The notes beneath the pieces were generated by a model. It was given only the letters and a program-made list of their open reading frames with translations. It was not told the origin of the DNA and made no database searches. The position numbers and the translations under genes were made by a program. A DNA stretch of 64,000 nucleotides, from NCBI GenBank assembly GCA_021787335.1, contig JAJYMC010000033.1, forward strand, positions 111,190 through 175,189. The letters are read 5' to 3'. Each line of letters opens with the position of its first letter. Within the stretch, counting starts at the first letter, position 1. This DNA is from Bacillota bacterium (GTDB lineage Bacteria > Bacillota > Sulfobacillia > JAJYWN01 > JAJZPE01). This document shows positions 17,545 through 25,325 of this stretch, in pieces.

Positions 17545-17660
17545 TGCTTGGGGGTCGTTGCCTGATCTCGGGGATTTGGCTATTCTGGCGCCTGGGCCGG
17601 AGCCTCAGGTCTCAAGGGGACTCCGGGCTTAGCCTCTCCTGGGGAATGGGGGAAGCAGCG

Positions 17661-19235
17661 TCAGGGCTGCTGGATGGCGAACTGGGCGGTCTGATCGGGC
17701 AGGGCCTGGTTGTTTATCTTCCCCTTGAACTGGGCCTTGACGGCGTACTGCCCGACCGCCACGGCCTGGCCGGCTGCGTCAGTCTGATTCCAGGTGGCCT
17801 GGAAGGTCAGGGTCTGCCCGGCGGCCAGGGTCATCTGGGTGATGACCTGAGTGAAGGCCTGGCCGAAGGACCACTGCCAGACGGTCTGGCCGTTCTGGGT
17901 GACCACGAAGTCATACTGTTGTGTGGTCGGGAAGACCACGGTGACCGGGGCGGTGTTGTTGTTCTTCACGGTGAAGGTGAGGTTGACGGCCTCGCCCGGG
18001 GCGTAGGTGGTCTTGTCGGTGGCCACGGCGAGGACCATGTTGGCGACGGCCGCGTCGACACGGGTGGCGACGATGCCGGAGACTTTGTTGTCGGTCCCGA
18101 CCGTCAGGGTGACCGTATCGTTGGCCTGGAGCTGGTCCAGGGCCACGGCGCCGTCGTTGAGCTTGATGGTGGCGTTGGCGGCCACCTCGTAGGTGACGAC
18201 GGTGTTGTCGTCCTTCTTGACGGCGATCATCGGGGCGGCGACCGAGTAGACCGTACCGTTGACCGTCTGGGTCCGGGCCGCGGCGATGGCTGTGGCCTTG
18301 CCGTCGGCGCCCAGGGTGATGGTCAGGGAATCGTTGACCTGCAGGCCGGCCAGGGTGGAGGCCGCGCCGTTCAGGGTCACCGTGGCACCATCGGCCAGGA
18401 CGTAGGTGTCCTGGGTGTTGTCGGCCTTCTTGATGGTCACCGAGGCCGTCCCAATGGTCGTGACCGAGACCAGCGTTCCCGTGACGGTGCCCGGCTGGGC
18501 CGGAGGCTGGGCCGGCGTGTTGCCTGAGGCGCGGTCGAGGATGGCGGCCATCTCGGCCCGGGTGACCGGCTTGTTCGGCTGGAAGGCGCCGTTGACGCCG
18601 GTGATGATGCCCTTGTCGACGGCCAGGGCGACATAGCCCAGGAGCGAGGACGGAATGGCGGCCTTGTCGGTGAAGGTCAGGCTTGAGCCATCATTGGCTT
18701 TGGCCTGGTCCTCCAGGTCGAGGGCCCGGATGACCATGACCGTCACTTCGAGACGGGTGGTCGGTTTGAGGCCCTCGAAGGCCTTGCCGTGACCGGTATC
18801 GATACCGTTGAGGATGCCCTGGGCGACCATCAGGTCGACGTAGCCCCGGGCCCAGCTGGGAATCTCCTCATCGTCGATGAACGGCAGGGTCCCCTGGAGG
18901 CTCTGAAGGGCTTTGTCCTCGAGGCCGAGCATCCGGACGATCATGATGGCGGCCTCGGCGCGGGTGACGGGCTTGTTGGGCTGGAAATGCTTCGAGTCGA
19001 TGCCCTTTATGAAGCCCTTCTCGAAGACCTTCTCGATGATGTCGGCCGCCCATGGGGCTTCGTCCGAGTCCTCGAAGTGACGGCCCCAGGCGTTGCCGCG
19101 TCCATGCTCGTCCTCCCGCTCGTTGTCGGCGGCCCGCCATTTCGGCGAGGCGAACGCCGTGGCGCTGAGCGTGGTGGCGAGCAGGGCCGCGGCGAGCAGG
19201 GCGGTCAGGAGCTTCTTCCATCTGAACCGGCTCAT
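17661..19235 (-). CDS. SLH-domain protein with C-terminal BsuPI domain
   Basis: A 524-residue exported protein. Signal peptide about residues 8-30 (ending TAFASPK). Three SLH domains: APWAADIIEKVFEKGFIKG with HFQPNKPVTRAEA, FIDDEEIPSWARGYVDLMVAQG with LKPTTRLE, and FTDKAAIPSSLLGYVALAVDKG with FQPNKPVTRAEM. A middle part has three beta modules of the TVTL..G...TLAGLQVNDSLTI type. The last 130 residues (LAVATDKTTYAPGEAVNLTFTV onward, with TQQYDFVVTQNGQTVWQWS and GQYAVKAQFKG) match the BsuPI domain, first described as an intracellular proteinase inhibitor of Bacillus subtilis. Placed outside the cell on an S-layer anchor, and near a secreted subtilase, it may protect the layer, but the domain also occurs as a plain structural module. 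Confidence 0.87.
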   Translation of the reverse strand: MSRFRWKKLLTALLAAALLATTLSATAFASPKWRAADNEREDEHGRGNAWGRHFEDSDEAPWAADIIEKVFEKGFIKGIDSKHFQPNKPVTRAEAAIMIVRMLGLEDKALQSLQGTLPFIDDEEIPSWARGYVDLMVAQGILNGIDTGHGKAFEGLKPTTRLEVTVMVIRALDLEDQAKANDGSSLTFTDKAAIPSSLLGYVALAVDKGIITGVNGAFQPNKPVTRAEMAAILDRASGNTPAQPPAQPGTVTGTLVSVTTIGTASVTIKKADNTQDTYVLADGATVTLNGAASTLAGLQVNDSLTITLGADGKATAIAAARTQTVNGTVYSVAAPMIAVKKDDNTVVTYEVAANATIKLNDGAVALDQLQANDTVTLTVGTDNKVSGIVATRVDAAVANMVLAVATDKTTYAPGEAVNLTFTVKNNNTAPVTVVFPTTQQYDFVVTQNGQTVWQWSFGQAFTQVITQMTLAAGQTLTFQATWNQTDAAGQAVAVGQYAVKAQFKGKINNQALPDQTAQFAIQQP

Positions 19236-19240
19236 CGGAT

Positions 19241-19306
19241 CACTCCCTCACGATTGTCGATGCGGTAGAGGGTTCGGCGACCGGGAGGGAGTTTGTGGGG
19301 GTACGG
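19241..19306 (-). promoter_or_regulatory. SLH leader with anti-Shine-Dalgarno hairpin, copy 2
   Basis: On the minus strand ACTCCCTC (19292-19285) can pair with GAGGGAGT (19249-19242), which contains the ribosome site of the SLH/BsuPI gene. The block 19281-19306 matches 17322-17347 at 23 of 26 positions. See copy 1. Confidence 0.5.
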
Positions 19307-19400
19307 TGATGGTCGTTCGACCGCCTGGCACACGCGACCGCAGCGATGAGCCGCGTCGGCGGCCAGCATGATCCTGTTGTACAGGCCGCAAACCCGATAG

Positions 19401-19423
19401 AAAAAGCGGGCCTTTCGCCCGCT
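19401..19423 (-). terminator. Terminator at the end of the polysaccharide operon
   Basis: On the minus strand AGCGGGC, loop GAAAG, GCCCGCT followed by TTTTTCTA, 33 bases past the stop of the last glycosyltransferase. Confidence 0.85.
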
Positions 19424-19455
19424 CTCCCACCCGAACACGTTATGTCAGCAGTCCG

Positions 19456-20604
19456 CTAACCCCTTGTCTCCGCCCTGACGCCTTCCACTAGAGCCTCGAC
19501 CGTCCTCTGGATGTTGAAGAGTTCACGGATTCGTCTTTCGGACTCCCGCCCCATCGCCAGTCGGAGTGAGTCATTGGCCAGGACCTTGGCGATGTAGTCA
19601 GCCAGGACGGACGCTCCATAGCCCGCCGGGAGCAGGTAGCCGTTGACGCCATGGTCTATCAGATCTTGCTCGGTACCGTCAGCCAAGGCTGATATGACCG
19701 GCAGTCCATGGGCCATGGCCTGTTGGACGGCCAAGCCACCCAACCCTGGGAGCACGAAGACCGAAGCCTGGAGGAAAAGACGGCTGACATCGGCCACCTG
19801 GGCACCGGTAAAGACCACACCGCCAACCCCAAGACGGCGAACGTAAGCTTCAAAGGCGCCTCGCGATGGCCCGTCGCCGATAATCACCAGGGCGACCGCA
19901 ACACCGAAGGCCGACCGGAGAAGCGCGAAAGCATCGATGAGGTGGCCCAGATCCTTCGTTGGCTCCAGCGTGCCCACAAAGAGGATGATCTGTGCGTTGG
20001 CAGGTATGCCCAGTTGGTCACGTATGCCCGCCGATGTGGGGGCACACCTTGAGATGTCGGCGAAGACCCGCCGTGTGTCCAGGGAGTTGAAAGCCACAAT
20101 AGTACGTCTGGCCCCCATGGACTCGTAGTACTTCTGTGCATGTGTCGAATAGCATACGGCACCAGCGGCTCTCTTGAGTATTGCGCGATGGATAGGCTTG
20201 ACGAGCTTGCGCTGGGGTGACTCGGAACGTCCCGGGAGTTTTCCTAACCCCCACCAGAAAAAAGGGGTGCCGCGGCGGACCAAGGCTGGCACGACCAGCA
20301 GGTTATTGAGCAGATTGCTCTCACCCTCAAGAAGAACTACGTCAGCCCGGCTACCTGTGACAGCTCGGGCCAGGCCTTTGGTAAGGATGATCGGAAGACG
20401 GGTTATCGGGCGGCGGAAGACCATGGCCGGGAGGGCGATGTAGGTCGCCTTGTGATCGCCGGGAACAACATATCGCAGTTTTCCAAGTTCGACCCTTTCC
20501 GGCAAGCGGGAGAAGCAGACCGTCACTACCGCCCTCTGGGCGAGTGCTTCATAGAACTCAAAGCGATAGTGGCTGAGTCCCCTCTGCACCACGGTTATCC
20601 TCAT
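19456..20604 (-). CDS. Glycosyltransferase family 4
   Basis: A 382-residue GT-B fold glycosyltransferase. N-terminal half: MRITVVQRGLSHYRFEFYEAL acceptor-side Rossmann domain. C-terminal half: the linker VGTLEPTKDLGHLIDAF, GDGPSRGAFEAYVRRLG, VVFTGAQVADVSRLF, and the nucleotide-sugar region GLGGLAVQQAMAHGLPVISALADGTEQDLI. The usual E-x(7)-E motif of GT4 is altered: GLGGLAVQQAMAHG has a Gly/Ala/Gln pattern in place of the first Glu, a variation also found in other members. Last gene of the 13-gene polysaccharide operon, followed by a strong terminator. It adds one sugar to the lipid-linked repeat unit; which sugar is not known. Confidence 0.87.
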   Translation of the reverse strand: MRITVVQRGLSHYRFEFYEALAQRAVVTVCFSRLPERVELGKLRYVVPGDHKATYIALPAMVFRRPITRLPIILTKGLARAVTGSRADVVLLEGESNLLNNLLVVPALVRRGTPFFWWGLGKLPGRSESPQRKLVKPIHRAILKRAAGAVCYSTHAQKYYESMGARRTIVAFNSLDTRRVFADISRCAPTSAGIRDQLGIPANAQIILFVGTLEPTKDLGHLIDAFALLRSAFGVAVALVIIGDGPSRGAFEAYVRRLGVGGVVFTGAQVADVSRLFLQASVFVLPGLGGLAVQQAMAHGLPVISALADGTEQDLIDHGVNGYLLPAGYGASVLADYIAKVLANDSLRLAMGRESERRIRELFNIQRTVEALVEGVRAETRG

Positions 20605-20635
20605 ACTGGACTCGGTCTCTCCAATCGCCGCGTCC

Positions 20636-21544
20636 TCAAGACGCTGGATTCTGAGCCGAATGAGCCCCTTGGATCCGAAGGGCGCTCGACGGCTCCGCTG
20701 GCCTGACCCAGAAACACGCCTCCAGAGGATAGCCGAACGCAGTCATGTTCGGATCCCGCCGCTTTCTTAGCCCCGGCCAAGCGTCCATTCCCGCCCCGTC
20801 GACAACTTGTCCTCCAAGGCTCACAAGCGCCCTGACTTCCGGTTGATAGTCAGAGGCTCCGGTCGTCGCCGGATGGGCCAGCCACCCATCAACCCCCCGG
20901 CCGGCGTCGTGCAGCATCAACACACCGCCTCGTCGGAGCAGCCCCGAGCTGAGAACATGGTTAACACAGGCTTTCCTGGCCCTTCCGTCGATGGCTACCG
21001 CGTCGCATTGGTCATCCAAGGCGTGGACATAAGCCTCATATTCGGCCAGACTTCCGTCACCATCCGGCAGCAGACCCGAGGGCGGTCGATACATCAGCTT
21101 CACCCGGCATGACCCATTGGGGCCCCTCAGGAGGAACACGGTGTCCACCGCCCCTGGCAATACACGTGTGTCCTCTCTGGTCACGGTGACCTCGATCTGA
21201 TTCTTTCCGCAGTAAGCCAACACTTCGCGGACAACCCGGTTGTACCAATCAATGTCGTGCTCTACTCCGGAATATGTCCCTCTTATCTCAAGAATCCTCG
21301 CAAGGTGGTGAATGGTGGACACGCCCAGGCCATACTCGAAAACCGCCGGTTCGGGAGTTCCTGCATAAGCCTTGACGAAACGGGCCCACACATCCGGGCT
21401 GCAGAGCGGGAATGAAGCTTCGAACGGGCCCTGCGGCTCCGGCAAGCCGTGGCGCGCCCGCCAGACCCACATGCGGCAAGCGTGAAGAGACTGAAGCATG
21501 CTCTTAGGCGTGTACCGGCGGAGAATATAGAGAGCGTTCCGCAT
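20636..21544 (-). CDS. Methyltransferase-like protein of the polysaccharide operon
   Basis: A 302-residue protein that resembles class I SAM-dependent methyltransferases only in parts: VFEYGLGVSTIHHLA is in the place of motif I (E-x-G-x-G), YSGVEHDIDWYNRV would hold the acidic ribose-binding residue, and CDAVAIDGRARKACVNHVLSSGLLRRGGVLMLHDAGR looks like the later core strands. The rest is not recognised. It may methylate or otherwise modify a sugar of the polysaccharide. It starts 7 bases after the methyltransferase gene upstream ends. The ribosome site before ATG 21544 is poor, which suggests coupling to the gene before it. Confidence 0.65.
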   Translation of the reverse strand: MRNALYILRRYTPKSMLQSLHACRMWVWRARHGLPEPQGPFEASFPLCSPDVWARFVKAYAGTPEPAVFEYGLGVSTIHHLARILEIRGTYSGVEHDIDWYNRVVREVLAYCGKNQIEVTVTREDTRVLPGAVDTVFLLRGPNGSCRVKLMYRPPSGLLPDGDGSLAEYEAYVHALDDQCDAVAIDGRARKACVNHVLSSGLLRRGGVLMLHDAGRGVDGWLAHPATTGASDYQPEVRALVSLGGQVVDGAGMDAWPGLRKRRDPNMTAFGYPLEACFWVRPAEPSSALRIQGAHSAQNPAS

Positions 21545-21550
21545 GGCGTG

Positions 21551-22195
21551 TCAAACCCGGACCAGTCTGCAGACGAACGTGTTCTTCCCTATCCTTTTGG
21601 GCAATACGAACTCAGCTGCCTTCAGGGCAAACTTCAGCAATGAGGGTGGTACCTCGAGATTAACGTAGTTGATAAATAGGACCTGCTCGACCCGGAAGCC
21701 GTGCCTTTCCGCCAAGTTCCCCAGCATGAACGGGTCATACCAGGCCACGTGACCGCTGTTGACGTGGGGCTCCAGATTACCCAGAAGCGTCCTCACTATA
21801 TTCCGAAGATGAAAGGGATTAGGGCTTGAAATAACCAGCTTGCCGCTGGGTTCGAGGTGTTCACGGCACCGATCGAGGAACCTTCCCGGGTTGGAGAGAT
21901 GCTCAATGATATCCCCGGCGACGATGCAGTCAAATCTCACGCTCAGCCGCATCTCCTCAACGTCCGCCACGACTACGTTGTACCCATCCTTCTTCAGGGC
22001 CTCGACCTCATCCGCGGCGATGTCGACTCCGAGAACGGAGGGGAACCGCCGGACCAAATGCCCGTGAAGCCAGTTTGGCACGTTCCTCTGTGACGCCGAG
22101 TGATTGACGCAACCGACATCGAGGATGTTCTTCCCGTCAACCAGGTCAAGGATGGTGCGCAGGCGTTCATCGAGCTCCAGTACATCGCGGTCCAT
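21551..22195 (-). CDS. Class I SAM-dependent methyltransferase
   Basis: A 214-residue methyltransferase. Motif I is ILDVGCVNHSASQ, the acidic end of strand 2 is VLGVDIAADEVEAL, strand 3 VVVADVEEM, and motif post-I FDCIVAGDIIEHLSNPGRFLDRC is typical of UbiG/Methyltransf_11-like proteins. Motif I has CVN in place of the usual CGTG/GTG glycines, which is unusual but seen in related EPS-cluster proteins. The start ATG at 22195 is chosen because GGAGG lies 8 bases upstream; the TTG at 22210 is part of that site. It probably O-methylates a sugar of the repeat unit. Confidence 0.82.
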   Translation of the reverse strand: MDRDVLELDERLRTILDLVDGKNILDVGCVNHSASQRNVPNWLHGHLVRRFPSVLGVDIAADEVEALKKDGYNVVVADVEEMRLSVRFDCIVAGDIIEHLSNPGRFLDRCREHLEPSGKLVISSPNPFHLRNIVRTLLGNLEPHVNSGHVAWYDPFMLGNLAERHGFRVEQVLFINYVNLEVPPSLLKFALKAAEFVLPKRIGKNTFVCRLVRV

Positions 22196-22255
22196 GGTCT
22201 TGACCTCCAAGAACGATTGGATTTATCCCTCGGATGAACCTGTCCCGACGGCTCC

Positions 22256-23011
22256 TCAGGCGATGCTTCGCAGCCACCCCATCCGAGCCTTGAGGACCAA
22301 CCAGGCGAAGGCGACGTTCCCCACCAAGTATCTCCGCCACATCCGACGCGGCTCCTGTAAGAACCGGTAGAGCCACTCGAGCCCGCTGCGTTGCGCCCAG
22401 CGCGGGGCCCTCTTGACATCCCCGACGACCACATCCAGGCTCCCACCGACGCCCATGCAGAATGGGACTCCGAGCTCAGGAAGGTGGTCTCGGACCCAGT
22501 ATTCCTTTTTCGGGCTGCTAAAGGCGACGAAGAGGATGTCCGGACGGGCGTCCCTGATCTGGGCCACGATGTGAGTATCGTCTGAGGGCTGGAAATAGCC
22601 GTTCCGATAGCCGGCCAATTGGAGCCGGGGGTACTTCGACAAGTAGTGGGCCACCGCCCGTTCCAGGACTTCCTGTTTGCTCCCGAAGAGGAAGACCCGG
22701 TACCCCTTGGCGGCCGAGAGCTCAACCAGCTTCTCCATCAGGTCGATGCCGGCGACTCGCTCCGGCAAAGGGCGGCCCAGGAAGCGCGCGGCCCAAACGA
22801 TGGATTGCCCGTCGGCGCTGACCATGTCCGCCGTCGAGACCGCCTCGAACAGCCCCGGCTCTTTGGCCATCTGCACAAACTTAGCCGCGTTCAGAGCCAC
22901 GTGTCGCCGCGGAGACCTGACCCGGATGAAGGCTTCTATCCTTGACAAAGTCTCGCTCATGGTCAGGGCATCGACAGGACATCCGATGAAATCAACTCTG
23001 CCGTTACTCAT
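22256..23011 (-). CDS. WecG/TagA/CpsF family glycosyltransferase
   Basis: A 251-residue GT26-family enzyme, which transfers an N-acetylated amino sugar (ManNAc or ManNAcA) to a lipid-linked first sugar. Seen: FIGCPVDALTMSETL, HVALNAAKFVQMAKEPGLFEAV with the conserved Asn, ADGQSIVWAARFLGRPLPERVAGIDLM, FLFGSKQEVLERA, DILFVAFSSPKKEYWV, MGVGGSLDVVVGDVKRAPRWAQRSGLEWLYRF and the final RRYLVGN. All these are family hallmarks. The start overlaps the stop of the heparinase-like gene by 8 bases. In the operon it fits as the second transferase, after the WbaP-like priming enzyme. Confidence 0.92.
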   Translation of the reverse strand: MSNGRVDFIGCPVDALTMSETLSRIEAFIRVRSPRRHVALNAAKFVQMAKEPGLFEAVSTADMVSADGQSIVWAARFLGRPLPERVAGIDLMEKLVELSAAKGYRVFLFGSKQEVLERAVAHYLSKYPRLQLAGYRNGYFQPSDDTHIVAQIRDARPDILFVAFSSPKKEYWVRDHLPELGVPFCMGVGGSLDVVVGDVKRAPRWAQRSGLEWLYRFLQEPRRMWRRYLVGNVAFAWLVLKARMGWLRSIA

Positions 23012-25325
23012 GGCCAGCTCCCGCCTCTACCTTCAACTCCGAGACACCGAGCCCCACCGTTTCAGTCGACCCGCTATTCATCCTGACGTGGGCCAGGTCA
23101 CCCTTGAAGATGACTCCACAGGACAACACCGGCGACCAGAGCCAAAGCTCCTCTCCCCCGTGGTTGAACCGCCTTCTCAGCCCCGACGTTCCGATAGGCT
23201 CCACAGTGGCTCCCGGCGAAGCTGGGGCCAGCACCGTTACCATACGAAAAACATCGCGGCCCAGCGACTCCACCTTGAGACCTCTGGTCATCAGCGGACC
23301 GGTATCGAGCTCACCGAAATGGGGCGCCAGGGCAGCTTCCTGCCACCTGATGTCCTCCGTCCATCCTGGACCGGCAGGCGCCAGACACAGCACGTCCCAG
23401 TCCCTCGCCGGTCCTGTTTCTGGTGTCAGCCGGAGGCGGATGCGCTTCACAGCGGATTCAGCCACCGGCCACGGGCCCTCGCCGGGCTCCGCAACAAGGC
23501 TCACCTCCGGGGCGAAGTGAAAGTGCAGAGCCAGATGAACTTGGACCGACCGTCCTGGGCCGAGATTGCTGAAGTCGTCAACCAAGAGGAGCGCGCCGGA
23601 TGCCGCAAGAGCGACCGTACGGCGGTGGCGGATCGGATAGTAACCGTTATGTTCTCCCCTGGCGACGCAGGCCGCCGGGGAGGTTTCGAGGCTGGCCAAT
23701 CGACCATCCGCCCTCTTCCCCCACAGGAAGGGGCCGAGCATCTCCGACTGTTCCTTGCCCTCAACCGTGACCGTATTGTGGGCGGCGGTGGCCCGAAGTT
23801 GGTTGCGAAGCTCAAGTTCGGTGTTGTAACCGTACATTCCGGGGTCGATGAGGACAGGGTCCTGACCGTCGAAGAGAACCACGCTCAGGGCGTCCGCGTG
23901 CCCGTGGGCGGCCAATTTCCCGTACCCCAAAGGCCCAGCGTCAAAGAGAACCTGGATGACGTCTGACGGATGCCCCGGCGAAGGGCAGCCCATGACCACA
24001 TAGCCGCCTTCCGGGTACGGTTTGGCCACGGTGCCGTTTGTCTGGTGGTCATCTCGGTCAGGCCGAACGCAATCCTTTGCGACCGGACGTGCCGACGCGG
24101 CCCGGCCGGTGACAAAGAGCAAGTATTCGTCAACGCCCTCAGCTCCCCGTGGCAGCCAATCCAGCCGGTCAAACAGCTCGGACCCCACCGCGAGAAGCCT
24201 GCGCGCATACGTCGGGCCTTCGGCCGCACTCCCCAGCCTCAACACGCAGCCGTCATCGGCGTCACCAACCTGTGGCCAGATGAGTCCACGTCCGGTCGCA
24301 ACGGCAAGGAAATCGGCCATCGCCTCAAGACGCTTCTCAACGGCCTCGGCCAAGGGGTCTCCCAAGCGCCTCGCCAGGATGGCCGACGACAGCCCCGCCT
24401 CCAGGACGAACGCGTGGTAATGGAGAGACTGCTCTCGGCTCACGCCATCCGCGAACGTCTGCTTGAGGAGTTCTCGTTCCAGCAATCGTTTACCGACCAC
24501 CAGCCAACGGCGTGACTCGGTCTCGTTTGGATACACGACCCCTGCCAGGTGGAGGGCGCCGGCCTCGACGATAAGGTGGTTGTTGGCCGAGGAATACAAC
24601 GAGAGATGCCGGAGAACGAACCCCGCATGCGTAGCCGCCGCCGCTCCGAGGTCATCAAGGAGTCTCGCCGAGACGCCGCCTGACGACGCCAACAACCATC
24701 TGGTCCATGTCAGTGAGTGAACCCTCAGAGCTACCTCCATGGCGCTGACCCAGTTGACCCCGACCCCGACCGGGTTCGCTCGGACCCAGTCGTAAAACAG
24801 ACGCTCAACCGCCAACAGGTAGTCGCTCTTGGCGGTTGCCAGAAAGGCCAGGGCCAGCCCCGGCAACTCCTGAAGGCGGTTGAGTTCCCAGGTCCACCGG
24901 ATATCGCCGGGGACTCTCGCTGGGTCACGATAGTCGAGGTCGGCCGAGTAGGCCATAGACCATGGCCGCCCGGAGAGAGGGTCGGCTGCCCAGTTTGGCG
25001 GGAAACCAAGCCGGAGCGGCCGACCGAAGAGCCGCCAGACCCCTCCGAGCAGTTCGCTTGCGGCCGTGTCCCATCGCTGGGCGGCGTCAGGCATGACCTC
25101 GATGACGGCCTTCACGCGCTCCAAAGGGTCCTCGAAGTAGAAGACCCCAAGAGAAAGGGACAAGCCGCGGCCTTTCCCAGAACCGATGGTTTCAAGAACG
25201 GTCCTAGGATGAGCGAGAACAGCTTTCCTTTGTAATCGGTTTGAGAAGGCGACCCGGCCCCGGTGCGCAACCTCGGCCGGGCCCATGGCGGCCAGTCGCT
25301 TCAAATACCAGCGCTGGTCAGGCAT
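23004..25325 (-). CDS. Heparinase II/III-like polysaccharide lyase
   Basis: A 773-residue protein with the two halves of the heparinase II/III family: an N-terminal alpha/alpha toroid with DIRWTWELNRLQELPGLALAFLATAK, SYSSANNHLIVEAGALHLAGVV, SREQSLHYHAFVLEAG and WPQVGDADDGCVLRLG, and a C-terminal beta-sandwich with KLAAHGHADALSVVLFDGQDPVLIDPGMYGYN and AAHNTVTVEGKEQSEM. The Asn-His, Tyr-His and His pieces expected for catalysis are there. No signal peptide or membrane helix is seen, so it would be cytoplasmic, or exported by another path. Genes of this type are often inside exopolysaccharide operons, where they could trim or edit polymer. It overlaps the stop of the oxidoreductase upstream. Confidence 0.88.
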   Translation of the reverse strand: MPDQRWYLKRLAAMGPAEVAHRGRVAFSNRLQRKAVLAHPRTVLETIGSGKGRGLSLSLGVFYFEDPLERVKAVIEVMPDAAQRWDTAASELLGGVWRLFGRPLRLGFPPNWAADPLSGRPWSMAYSADLDYRDPARVPGDIRWTWELNRLQELPGLALAFLATAKSDYLLAVERLFYDWVRANPVGVGVNWVSAMEVALRVHSLTWTRWLLASSGGVSARLLDDLGAAAATHAGFVLRHLSLYSSANNHLIVEAGALHLAGVVYPNETESRRWLVVGKRLLERELLKQTFADGVSREQSLHYHAFVLEAGLSSAILARRLGDPLAEAVEKRLEAMADFLAVATGRGLIWPQVGDADDGCVLRLGSAAEGPTYARRLLAVGSELFDRLDWLPRGAEGVDEYLLFVTGRAASARPVAKDCVRPDRDDHQTNGTVAKPYPEGGYVVMGCPSPGHPSDVIQVLFDAGPLGYGKLAAHGHADALSVVLFDGQDPVLIDPGMYGYNTELELRNQLRATAAHNTVTVEGKEQSEMLGPFLWGKRADGRLASLETSPAACVARGEHNGYYPIRHRRTVALAASGALLLVDDFSNLGPGRSVQVHLALHFHFAPEVSLVAEPGEGPWPVAESAVKRIRLRLTPETGPARDWDVLCLAPAGPGWTEDIRWQEAALAPHFGELDTGPLMTRGLKVESLGRDVFRMVTVLAPASPGATVEPIGTSGLRRRFNHGGEELWLWSPVLSCGVIFKGDLAHVRMNSGSTETVGLGVSELKVEAGAGHE

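Larger units (their letters stand above)
17272..17660. other. Intergenic region between two SLH genes
   Basis: No gene is supported here. It contains, in minus-strand order, a terminator for the upstream SLH gene (17506-17544), a second hairpin CGGGAGG...CCTCCCG (17440-17468) with an AGGATTTCCT centre, and the leader of the downstream SLH gene (17281-17347). A plus-strand ORF over this region is a shadow without signals of its own. Confidence 0.6.
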
